A stretch of DNA of 33,605 bases from Sphingobacterium haloxyli (lineage in GTDB: Bacteria > Bacteroidota > Bacteroidia > Sphingobacteriales > Sphingobacteriaceae), in the NCBI RefSeq assembly GCF_002980525.1, contig NZ_PVBQ01000024.1, positions 1 to 33,605 of the forward strand. The letters are read 5' to 3'. Positions 8,858-16,572 of the stretch are shown here, piece by piece. The notes beneath the pieces are model-generated. The model searched no databases. It saw nothing but the letters and a program-made list of their open reading frames with translations, and was not told the origin of the DNA. How positions within the stretch are numbered: the stretch's first letter is position 1; each line of letters opens with the position of its first letter. Position numbers and translations under genes: made by a program.

Positions 8858-10094
8858 AGGTATAATGTATGGTAACTACAAAATCTTTGCCCACTGCATT
8901 GGGCTTGTTCTGATCCACAAACCGGCTTATCTCTACCTGTTCTACCCACGGTTTGTGTCCCAATGTACGCACCCAGCGCTCCAGTTCACCTAATGTTAAA
9001 CATATTCCCGAAACCGAAATCTTATAGCGGTTATCCACCTCACCCATTGTAGCGCCCAAACGACGGGCGGTGTATGGATTGATCTCTACCTTCTGCCAGT
9101 CAATGCCTTTTCGCCCTTCTAACGACTTTGCCAACTGGTTTATGATCCAAGACTTGTACAGTCCTCCATTCCAGCCTAGTTGCAGAAGCAATGCATCATT
9201 CTCTGCCACCGTTGTGGACAACTTCTCTAATTCGCTGGCATTTGAAAAGTTCTCTTTCGTTTGGTAGTTCAACGCCTCATATTTGTCCTGATAGTACATG
9301 TACATCACCGTATTGATTATTAGCAGAACAAAAAGAACGATCAATAAAACTATTCCATTGGTTTTGAAACGCAGCTTCTGCAAAAGATCATCAAAACGGT
9401 CATTAACGATGGCAACATCGATATGCAGATCAGCTACAAAATTATGCATGAGTAACGAAAACGCAGCCGCGTAGGCCATGACAGCACGCTCCGGTATATC
9501 GGCACCTTGAACTTTGATCGCATAGGTAGCTTTTAAACCCATTTCATATCGATACGATTGCCACTGCTTGGTTTCGTTATCCCGTTGGATATAATGGCCA
9601 TCGAAAAGATAGTTCCCGCTATAGCCGTTCAATTGATCTAGTACATTGGCCGCCACAGCGGGGCCGATAAAAACGCGGGCGACATCCAGCCCACTGTCCC
9701 AAAACGATTCCAGCATCTCTTCAAGCAGTTCCTTTCTCATCAGTGCAAGCCAAGTCCTTTCGGTTCCGGTCAGGTAGCTATGGACGTAAGCCTCTTCGCT
9801 ATAATTGGGAAATACAGCGCGTATCTGATCCACACTCAACGTCTCCGTTGCGTCTAACTCTTTAATGAGTATACCTCGGCCCTGTATATGGAGGGAAATC
9901 GGTAATGATTTCTTTCCTTCCATATAGCGCAAAAGTTCCCCCTTATCCACATCAGGTTTCTGCTCAATGATATCGATGCTGTCGCCCTGGCGTCTGAGAC
10001 GGCAAATATTAAACAACGTCTCGTCGGACCCCAGCGTACAGCTAATGCCGATGACCTCTTTAACTGCATACCATTCCTCCAGACGTTTTAACAT
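8847..10094 (-). CDS. GspL-like (PilM-PilN fusion-like) inner-membrane protein
   Basis: 415 residues. The N-terminal ~240 residues have the actin-like cytoplasmic layout of GspL/PilM (VIGISCTLGSDETLFNICRL; a PAVAANVL helix at 145-152; AVMAYAAAFSLL at 204-215). A membrane helix follows (248-268, IVLLIVLFVLLIINTVMYMY), then a coiled segment and a periplasmic PilN-like domain (351-415, YKISVSGICLTLGELERWVR). This is how GspL combines PilM and PilN. GspL recruits the GspE ATPase to the inner membrane. It lies 5 bases after gspD and overlaps the GspM-like gene, completing the platform partners L and M. No nucleotide-binding signature could be confirmed by eye. Confidence 0.75.
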   Translation of the reverse strand: MLKRLEEWYAVKEVIGISCTLGSDETLFNICRLRRQGDSIDIIEQKPDVDKGELLRYMEGKKSLPISLHIQGRGILIKELDATETLSVDQIRAVFPNYSEEAYVHSYLTGTERTWLALMRKELLEEMLESFWDSGLDVARVFIGPAVAANVLDQLNGYSGNYLFDGHYIQRDNETKQWQSYRYEMGLKATYAIKVQGADIPERAVMAYAAAFSLLMHNFVADLHIDVAIVNDRFDDLLQKLRFKTNGIVLLIVLFVLLIINTVMYMYYQDKYEALNYQTKENFSNASELEKLSTTVAENDALLLQLGWNGGLYKSWIINQLAKSLEGRKGIDWQKVEINPYTARRLGATMGEVDNRYKISVSGICLTLGELERWVRTLGHKPWVEQVEISRFVDQNKPNAVGKDFVVTIHYTYDF

Positions 10095-10099
10095 AGCGA

Positions 10100-12064
10100 C
10101 TAATAAATAATGGTTGGCTTTATGAATACAACGGATACCACCTTGCTCACCGTCTTTTCTCTACTGCTGAACAACCACCGTAATACCGGGATGCGCGAGA
10201 GCACAGGTACACCGTTTCCGGTATTGCTGTTCTCCATACGTTCTATCCCTCCCAACACAATCATATCCTCGTTTCGTGCCCGCACAATGGATTCAAATTT
10301 ACTAGTAGAGGTTGGCGGGGGGGCATTATCCGGTGGGTTTCCAATAAAATCGGTAATGTCCACCAAAATGTTTAAGGTTATCTGATCGTCGCCTGAAACC
10401 ACTGGTCTAATGTCAATATCCATATTCGCTTCAACGGGCGTAAACTGCTCGGTAAATATCGTTTGGGTTTGTAACGATGGAATCACATTTTGAGTCTCCG
10501 TCCGATAATAACGGGTGCTACCGATACTCAGATTTGCCTGATGGCCGTTTAAGGTAGAAAGCTTTGGTACCGCCCGTACTTCGACATTCTGGTTTTCTTC
10601 TAGTGCCTTCAGCGTCAAATAAAAATTAGGCGACACCCTTCCTAAGTTAAAGGAATTGTTCCGCCCTATCTGCGACAGGAATCGGTTGACGCCACCGGCC
10701 CCAAAGGTGAAGTCTATTCCCTGGCCTAAAAGGCTACCTCCCGTCGCAACAACGCTATCCGCTATACCGGCACTGATTCCCGTCTTTACGGTATTTCCCT
10801 TCCGGATATCCAATATGGTAACCTCAATCAGTACCATCGGCACCAATTTATCCAACTTCTGTATATAGTTTTCGATTTCTTTAATCTGTGGGGAAGAGCC
10901 GGATAGCAAGAGCATATTCTGTTCCTTAAATTCCTTGATTTCCACGTCTCGTCGCCAGTCCGCGGGAATCATGGCAAGTACCGTATCGATTGATCGATGC
11001 TGCAATTGCACGATCCGGCTATCCCGCAACCCTTCCATCTTTCTATCACCGATCAGGTACGTATCCTTCTCCTTCCGGAACGTATACGCGGTCGTCTGGA
11101 AAATGGTCGTCAGGAAATCCTCAAAAGAGATGTCCCTTACATTCGCACTCACTTGTCCTTGAATGGGTGAATAAATAAAATAGTTGACTTCAGCATCCTG
11201 CGCCGCGCGTTTAATCAAATCCGCAATAGGTGTATTTTCTGCTTGGATCGTAAAGCGTTTCCCCTCTTGCTGCATCTGTCCATATACGGTAAAACCGCCG
11301 GGAGCTCCCATTTGCTGCATACCATCCATCCCCGCTGACTGCTGAGCCATACTACTGCGATAGCGGACGGCTGTTTCCTTTTGCTGGTTAATAAACAGTT
11401 CCTCCCCCGGAATCAATGCTTCAAATACATACACCCCGTCCTGCGTCCTGTTGTATTTTAAGTTGTTGGCAAAAGCCAGTTTCTCCAATGCCACTTCAAA
11501 AGGAGCTGCCGCCATAAAGCCACTGACTGTCTTTTCCTGCAGCCCCACCGGAACAACAATGTTCCGTCCGGACGTACCGGATATAACCTGGGCCACGTCC
11601 ACAAGCCTATCATTGTTCAGCTCATATCCTAAACTACCGTCGCTCGCATTATAGGTAATATTTATCTGCTTTGGTTGCGGAACCGGTTCTATCCCCTGCA
11701 TCTTACTAATGGACATAATCGATCCGATGACCTGTATATCCAGCGCATACGTCCTGCTCAAGAAGAGCAGCACATTGAGGGCAGTCTCATCCCGAAAGTT
11801 GTTTACAATCTGTGCGTCGATGTCGGGAGCAACATTAATGTTCAATCCATTTGATTCTGCTAGTGCCCGCACAAATTCCTGCAGCGAGACACCCGATACA
11901 GAAAGCTTTACCTTTTCGTTCAGCCCCGGCACCATAAACGTGAGCGACCGCAAACGGTTTTCTACCTCTTGATAACGTTGCTCGGCCTGCTGCTGTGCTA
12001 TCGCGCAATGGATACAGCAACAAGCAAAATATAAAATGGCAATAATTTTTTTCCAGTTCATCAT
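10100..12064 (-). CDS. gspD: Type II secretion secretin GspD
   Basis: 654 residues, an outer-membrane multimeric gated pore. Signal peptide 1-23 (cysteine-rich, ends CAIAQ). Three STN/N0-like domains follow (about 50-122, 150-215, 270-338; for example SGVSLQEFVRALAESNGLNI), joined by a Gln/Met/Gly-rich linker (238-266). An N1-like domain at 348-406 (VLAMIPADWRRDV...NMLLLSGS) leads into the secretin core from 408 (VPMVLIEVTILDIRKGN). The conserved end is VPVLSRIPVLRWLFSSREKT and VVSVVFIKPTI. No pilotin-type C-terminal extension is present. Translation is coupled to gspE through a TAATG overlap. The three-fold N-terminal repeat is closer to PilQ-like or divergent secretins than to classical GspD with N0-N1-N2-N3. 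Confidence 0.93.
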   Translation of the reverse strand: MMNWKKIIAILYFACCCIHCAIAQQQAEQRYQEVENRLRSLTFMVPGLNEKVKLSVSGVSLQEFVRALAESNGLNINVAPDIDAQIVNNFRDETALNVLLFLSRTYALDIQVIGSIMSISKMQGIEPVPQPKQINITYNASDGSLGYELNNDRLVDVAQVISGTSGRNIVVPVGLQEKTVSGFMAAAPFEVALEKLAFANNLKYNRTQDGVYVFEALIPGEELFINQQKETAVRYRSSMAQQSAGMDGMQQMGAPGGFTVYGQMQQEGKRFTIQAENTPIADLIKRAAQDAEVNYFIYSPIQGQVSANVRDISFEDFLTTIFQTTAYTFRKEKDTYLIGDRKMEGLRDSRIVQLQHRSIDTVLAMIPADWRRDVEIKEFKEQNMLLLSGSSPQIKEIENYIQKLDKLVPMVLIEVTILDIRKGNTVKTGISAGIADSVVATGGSLLGQGIDFTFGAGGVNRFLSQIGRNNSFNLGRVSPNFYLTLKALEENQNVEVRAVPKLSTLNGHQANLSIGSTRYYRTETQNVIPSLQTQTIFTEQFTPVEANMDIDIRPVVSGDDQITLNILVDITDFIGNPPDNAPPPTSTSKFESIVRARNEDMIVLGGIERMENSNTGNGVPVLSRIPVLRWLFSSREKTVSKVVSVVFIKPTIIY

Positions 12065-13494
12065 TAATAATTGAAAAGCAAGGGGTATATTTCTTCCAAG
12101 GTTGTTAGTTTCTGGGCAAAGAGCTCAAAGGCATTTTCGCCCAGTGTCTTAATTTGCCGCTCTTTCAATAGGTGTTCTACCTGCATATTCTCTTTTCTGA
12201 TCTCTTCTGCGAGCTCGCGGTCCAGCGGTACAATCTCGTATACTGCTTTCCTGCCTTTGAATCCCGTATAATGGCACTGGCTACAGCCCGTCGCTACGGC
12301 ATGCTCGGTCACTTCATAATAAGGTCTAAACTGTTTGGGGTACCGCGCCGTATCCATAGATTCTATCCGCTTACACGCGGGGCAAAGCAGCCGCACCAAA
12401 CGTTGAGCCACCGTTGTGTTCAGCGTATTCGCAATCAAAAAACCGGGTATCCCCATATCAATCAAACGTGATATGGTACCCCATGCAGAATTCGTATGGA
12501 TAGTCGACAGGACAAGGTGCCCAGTAAGCGCTGCCCGGATCGCCATATTTGCCGTGTCCGGGTCACGTATCTCTCCTACCATAATGATATCAGGATCCTG
12601 CCGTAGGAAGGTGCGTAGTGCGGCTCCGAAAGTCAGTCCGATGTTTTCGCGCAACTGCACCTGATTGATTCCTTCCAAGGTATACTCTATCGGATCTTCA
12701 ATCGTCAAGATATTCGTTGTATCCTTATTGAGGTATTTCAGCGTAGCATATAACGTAGTCGTCTTTCCCGATCCGGTAGGTCCACTAATGAGCAGAATAC
12801 CGTTAGGCTTTTTCACGCCATGGAGATAATTGGCCAGATCGGCTTCTGACATGCCCAGTGATTCGATCTGGATATCCGCGGCATTATTGTTCAACAAACG
12901 CAGCACCACCTTTTCCCCGTGCAATGTGGGCAACACCGATACACGAATATCGAACTGTTCGCCCTGTCGCTGATAGTGAATCCTCCCATCCTGAGGCAAT
13001 CGCTTTTCAGCGATATCCATATTAGACATGATCTTAATTTTATTGACCAGTGCCGGATAGTCCGTCTTAGACAGCGAATAGCGTTCCACCATCATTCCGT
13101 CGATACGGATACGAACCCGCCCCCGGTTCTCAAAACTTTCGATATGGATATCACTGCTCTTTAATTGCTTGGCTTCCCAGATAAGGCTGTCCAAGAAGTT
13201 GTTATCAAACGCCAAGGACTGTATCTTTCTTTCCGAATCAGTGTCTGCCGCGTCGTAATAATAGCGTTGCAGCAGATGCTCGATATCATGCTCCTCTGCC
13301 CGTACTAGCCTGAACGGGAACTCCAGTACCATCCGTAGTTCATCTTCTAGTTGAGAAAACTCCTGATCTGTCAAAAGAAGCAAGCTGTCCCCCTCTTTTT
13401 GGACAGCAATGATACGATAATGTCTAGCCAAAGATCGAGGTAACGCTTTGACTACTGTCTCGTCTATGGTATGTGGTAACTGAATAGGCTGCAT
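12064..13494 (-). CDS. gspE: Type II secretion ATPase GspE
   Basis: 476 residues, the cytoplasmic hexameric motor that powers pseudopilus assembly. Visible motifs: Walker A GPTGSGKT at 238-245, Asp box TIEDPIEY at 264-271, Walker B with DPDIIMVGEIRD at 300-311, His box TGHLVLSTIHTN at 324-335, and the zinc tetracysteine CPAC (371-374) with CSQC (404-407), typical of GspE/PilB. The N-terminal ~90 residues form a reduced GspE N-domain; there is no separate long N1 domain. Gene order pseudopilin-peptidase-E-D-L-M with 28 bases to the peptidase and a one-base overlap with gspD. No PilT-like retraction ATPase is in the window, which favours secretion over twitching. Confidence 0.95.
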   Translation of the reverse strand: MQPIQLPHTIDETVVKALPRSLARHYRIIAVQKEGDSLLLLTDQEFSQLEDELRMVLEFPFRLVRAEEHDIEHLLQRYYYDAADTDSERKIQSLAFDNNFLDSLIWEAKQLKSSDIHIESFENRGRVRIRIDGMMVERYSLSKTDYPALVNKIKIMSNMDIAEKRLPQDGRIHYQRQGEQFDIRVSVLPTLHGEKVVLRLLNNNAADIQIESLGMSEADLANYLHGVKKPNGILLISGPTGSGKTTTLYATLKYLNKDTTNILTIEDPIEYTLEGINQVQLRENIGLTFGAALRTFLRQDPDIIMVGEIRDPDTANMAIRAALTGHLVLSTIHTNSAWGTISRLIDMGIPGFLIANTLNTTVAQRLVRLLCPACKRIESMDTARYPKQFRPYYEVTEHAVATGCSQCHYTGFKGRKAVYEIVPLDRELAEEIRKENMQVEHLLKERQIKTLGENAFELFAQKLTTLEEIYPLLFNY

Positions 13495-13522
13495 AAGTGG
13501 GGGTTAATAATCGATGAAAAAG

Positions 13523-14023
13523 TCACAGTTTATCTGGCAGCAACATCGGAAAATGGAACAGCTTGAAGTGTGCAGCCGGCAAATACAACATCAGGCATAA
13601 CGCCTGTATACCCGCTAGCGGCACATGTCTTTCCTGTCCCTGCCACCAGTAGATCAGCGGTGTGAGGATCAATGTTACGACAAGGCTGAGAATCATGAAT
13701 ACGATGTAGGCCCCTAAATCCAGATACAGCGCTACACAAACGAAGAAAAGCACATCTCCCCACCCGATGTAACGGTCGAATGGCAGTATGAACTTTTGCT
13801 CTTTTAAAGACACATATGCCGTCAATGCAAAAAGGAGCACGACCACGAATCCAAGATTCCACATGGTCATTTCTAGCGCATTCATTATCCCATTGGAGAC
13901 AATTGACATTCCCGCAAGACCAACCGATAGCAACAAATACCACCATAGGTGTACCAAACGCCATCTAAAATCTTCCAGCGCTATGCCTCCGGTCCCAATG
14001 ATCGCTATGACAAACCAAATCAT
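13523..14023 (-). CDS. Minimal prepilin peptidase (A24 family-like)
   Basis: 166 residues, highly hydrophobic, about six membrane segments. Two candidate catalytic aspartates occupy the usual A24 positions: D18 in ALEDFRWRLVHLWWY and D90 in the RYIGWGDVLFF motif (GxGD). The C-terminal HVPLAGIQALCLML resembles the family's 'P-F-G-P' end. There is no N-terminal methyltransferase domain and no cysteine pairs, so it is TadV/CpaA-sized rather than PilD-sized. It lies one base after the pseudopilin stop, so it most likely cleaves that pseudopilin in the inner membrane. An alternative is a non-catalytic membrane protein, but the GxGD motif and context argue against that. Confidence 0.8.
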   Translation of the reverse strand: MIWFVIAIIGTGGIALEDFRWRLVHLWWYLLLSVGLAGMSIVSNGIMNALEMTMWNLGFVVVLLFALTAYVSLKEQKFILPFDRYIGWGDVLFFVCVALYLDLGAYIVFMILSLVVTLILTPLIYWWQGQERHVPLAGIQALCLMLYLPAAHFKLFHFPMLLPDKL

Positions 14024-14024
14024 A

Positions 14025-14444
14025 TCAGTCCGCTGTCACTTCGCGAAGATTTTTGTCTTGATCGATTTCCCAGACGTTCATTGTTCCATCACCATCAAAA
14101 TCGACGACAGCAGTCGCACGGGCAAGGAAACCCTTGTTGTCTGCCTGTACAATCTCAATGCGGTAATTGGCTTTTCCGTCGTTTCCTTCTGTGGTCAGTC
14201 TTTCCTGTACGAATCCGATTTCTTCCAGATCTGTTGAGTACTTCGATCTTTCGTAGAAATAGTTTTTCTGCAGCGTTTGCACATGCTGTAGCTGCATCTT
14301 CGCTTCGGTGCTCTTAGCTTTGGTTATTAAGGGCATTAGATTAGGTAGCGCCAACAAAACCAATATACCGATGATAACCAGTACGACCAGAATCTCCGTC
14401 AGCGTATACGCTTTCAGTCGCGCATTGTAAGATTTTAACTTCAT
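14025..14444 (-). CDS. gspG: Major pseudopilin GspG-like
   Basis: 139 residues. Class III signal peptide with cleavage predicted between A12 and Y13 (RLKA / YTLTEILVVLVIIGIL); the glutamate at +5 (E17) is present. A hydrophobic helix spans 13-35, a helical stem with KAKSTEAKMQLQHVQTLQKN follows, and the short beta head ends in DFDGDGTMNVWEID at 115-128, an acidic DxDxDG loop in the place where GspG proteins bind calcium. It is the first gene of the machine and the only pseudopilin in the window. The -1 residue is Ala instead of the usual Gly. Roles: polymerises into the periplasmic pseudopilus that pushes substrates through the secretin. Confidence 0.92.
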   Translation of the reverse strand: MKLKSYNARLKAYTLTEILVVLVIIGILVLLALPNLMPLITKAKSTEAKMQLQHVQTLQKNYFYERSKYSTDLEEIGFVQERLTTEGNDGKANYRIEIVQADNKGFLARATAVVDFDGDGTMNVWEIDQDKNLREVTAD

Positions 14445-14499
14445 AACTTAAAGGGTAATTAATCGTTAAATATAGAGAAAATATGCAAAACCCAAAAAG

Positions 14500-15183
14500 T
14501 TAAATAGAATCTTTTTCCATTTCAGACACGCGTTCCTCAAGTTGGATGATATGCAGTGTCAATTCCTCCACTTTCTTCAATAGCAATTTATTCATTTCAC
14601 CAAGAGAAAGACCCTGTTCTTCGACTTCCTTTGCGCTAGGAATTTCAGGTAAATGACCGTTTACTTTGATATAGTCCTTTACTTCGGCAAGTGGCCTCAA
14701 GTGATAATTCTCCTGGAACACATAGTCCGGCCAATTGTTCGCCTCTACTTTAATCTCTTTTGCACGGATATTCCCGTTGACTGATAGTCTCTCTCCCGGC
14801 GCGTCAGTACCTATTCCCACGTTCCCTTGCACATTTTCGACTAATACACGACGCCAAGCAGACCAGCCCGCAGCATTTGTTCCAGTTCGGTAGCGTATAC
14901 CCTTGGTTTGCATAAACGCCAGTTCATGGGCAGGGCCTCCCGAATCATCCGACCAGCCCCTGATAGCCATTAATGTCGAATATGTGACATCTGTTGGCAG
15001 ACCCACAGTTGTATTCCTCTTGAATGCGGATCGAACAACTCTACTATAATCGCTGGGGTGCGTAATTAAATCTCTACTATCCGGTACAGTAAGATGAGTG
15101 GACTGTGCGAACGTATTCCCTTTTGGAATTAGGCTAATGAAAAATACCACTAATGGTATAAAAATGATAGCATTTTGTTTCAT
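14500..15183 (-). CDS. Secreted fibre-like protein with pyocin-knob-like head (paralog 7)
   Basis: 227 residues. Signal peptide to 27 (ends GNTFAQ). The head (28-110) has LTVPDSRDLITHPSDYSRVV, then GGPAHELAFMQTKGIRYRTG and NAAGWSAWRRVLVE, a good match by eye to phage/pyocin fibre knob domains, which sit at the receptor-binding end of tail fibres. Hinge GNVGIGTDAPGERLSVNG, then WPDYVF tail and coiled coil. It is a recent duplicate of the gene at 15846: two stretches of about 150 and 78 bases are nearly identical. It is the gene immediately upstream of the pseudopilin (55-base gap). Confidence 0.87.
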   Translation of the reverse strand: MKQNAIIFIPLVVFFISLIPKGNTFAQSTHLTVPDSRDLITHPSDYSRVVRSAFKRNTTVGLPTDVTYSTLMAIRGWSDDSGGPAHELAFMQTKGIRYRTGTNAAGWSAWRRVLVENVQGNVGIGTDAPGERLSVNGNIRAKEIKVEANNWPDYVFQENYHLRPLAEVKDYIKVNGHLPEIPSAKEVEEQGLSLGEMNKLLLKKVEELTLHIIQLEERVSEMEKDSI

Positions 15184-15211
15184 ATTCTTGGATCTATTAT
15201 AAATATATCTT

Positions 15212-15820
15212 TTACCGCGAAGTCAATCCATACCTTACGCCCGCCACTACCTTGGAAGTACCATTAGCTACCGGCACACCACCCGTAGCAGCATTAAAGA
15301 AAAACTCCAGTTGCTGTCGGCTTTTCAACGGAAGTTGATATCCTACGCCATAATGACGATAAAACCGCTGTACATCATCACTTGCCGTATCGCCCGTTTC
15401 TTGATCATTCCATGTAAAGTTTGTTGTTGTCCATCCTATTCCACCAGCGATAAAAAAGCGTTTAATATAGAAGCGTGCCCCTCCAGCCAGCGCTAACCGT
15501 CCTTGCTTTAATTTAATATTGCCAGCACTCTCAGGGATACCAAGTCGCTTTTTTTCGAAATCCAATACCCCTGGGGACTGCCGTTCAAAACTAGTATAAG
15601 GACTATGGTCATAAGTCGCTGAGGCTATGAATCCCCATCTTCGAAACGGACGAAACTCATATAGGCCTTCAAGGCCGTAGACGACAGCTTCGGCACTGGA
15701 TTCATAACCAATATAAGGTCCTATCGCGACTTGCTGAGTCGTTTTTTCGGGATAAATTTGGGAAAATGCCATTGATGTCGACATCAATAGGAATGTAATC
15801 AGTATTGGTTTGATATTCAT
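15212..15820 (-). CDS. Probable outer-membrane beta-barrel protein
   Basis: About 202 residues from the ATG at 15820, which gives a clean signal peptide (MNIKPILITFLLMSTSMAFS, then Q); an in-frame ATG at 15841 would add seven residues. The rest alternates hydrophobic and polar residues in short strands ending in aromatic residues: VAIGPYIGYES, AVVYGLEGLYEFRPF, WGFIASATYDHSPY, GARFYIKRFFIAGGIGW, and ends VVAGVRYGLTSR, a plausible last strand. An 8-stranded barrel is likely. It sits between the two duplicated knob fibres and four bases from the upstream one, so it belongs to the same operon. It could anchor or display fibres at the outer membrane; no specific family is recognised. Confidence 0.8.
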   Translation of the reverse strand: MNIKPILITFLLMSTSMAFSQIYPEKTTQQVAIGPYIGYESSAEAVVYGLEGLYEFRPFRRWGFIASATYDHSPYTSFERQSPGVLDFEKKRLGIPESAGNIKLKQGRLALAGGARFYIKRFFIAGGIGWTTTNFTWNDQETGDTASDDVQRFYRHYGVGYQLPLKSRQQLEFFFNAATGGVPVANGTSKVVAGVRYGLTSR

Positions 15821-15845
15821 AAATTTTAGTCCGTTTTGCATTCCG

Positions 15846-16550
15846 CTAACGCAAATTTTTCTTTATTTCAGTTAGTTCTTTTTCTATATTCTCAATTCTC
15901 TCATCTCTCTCTATCAGATACAATGTCAATTCCTCCACTTTCTTCAATAGCAATTCATTCATCTCGCCAAGAGACAGCCCCTGTTCTTCGACTTCCTTTG
16001 CGCTAGGAATTTCAGGTAAATGACCGTTTACTTTGATATAGTCCTTTACTTCGGCAAGTGGCCTCAAGTGATAATTCTCTTGGAACACATAGTCCGGCCA
16101 ATTGTTCGCCTCTACTTTAATCTCCTTTGCACGGATGTTCCCATTGACCGATAGCCGCTCTCTTGGAGTATCCGTACCTATTCCCACGTTCCCTTGCACA
16201 TTTTCGGCTAACACGCGCCGCCAGGCCGACCAGCCCGCAGCATTTGTTCCAGTTCGGTAGCGTATACCCTTGGTTTGCATAAACGCCAGTTCATGGGCAG
16301 GGCCTCCCGTGTCGCCAGCCCATCCCTTGAACCCTACCAATGTAGAGTAGCTTGCATCCGCGGGTAGACCTAAGGAAGTGTTTCTTTTGAACGCGGGCCG
16401 AATCACCTTGCTGTAATCGCTAGGATGGGTAATTAAATCCCGACTATCTTCTATTGTAAGATGGCTTGACTGTGCAAACGCCCCCTCGTTTGGAAGCAAG
16501 CTAATAATTGATATGGCTAACGGGATGAAAATGGTAACGTTTAGTTTCAT
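15846..16550 (-). CDS. Secreted fibre-like protein with pyocin-knob-like head (paralog 8)
   Basis: 234 residues, the sister of paralog 7. Signal peptide to 27 (ends EGAFAQ), knob-like head with LTIEDSRDLITHPSDYSKVI, RYRTGTNAAGWSAWRRVLAE, hinge GNVGIGTDTPRERLSVNG, WPDYVF tail with LGEMNELLLKKVEELTLYLI, and a longer charged coiled coil (ERIENIEKELTEIKKNLR-like). Compared with its sister, the differences cluster in the signal peptide, the middle of the head and the coiled coil. This suggests selection or recombination after duplication. It precedes the beta-barrel gene by four bases. Confidence 0.87.
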   Translation of the reverse strand: MKLNVTIFIPLAISIISLLPNEGAFAQSSHLTIEDSRDLITHPSDYSKVIRPAFKRNTSLGLPADASYSTLVGFKGWAGDTGGPAHELAFMQTKGIRYRTGTNAAGWSAWRRVLAENVQGNVGIGTDTPRERLSVNGNIRAKEIKVEANNWPDYVFQENYHLRPLAEVKDYIKVNGHLPEIPSAKEVEEQGLSLGEMNELLLKKVEELTLYLIERDERIENIEKELTEIKKNLR

Positions 16551-16572
16551 GATATCTTTCGGTTGAATTATT

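Noticed and set aside
13530..13964. 144-codon minus-strand frame overlapping the prepilin peptidase
   Set aside because: Shifted frame of the peptidase gene; the peptidase frame has membrane helices and the GxGD motif, this one has no coherent pattern.
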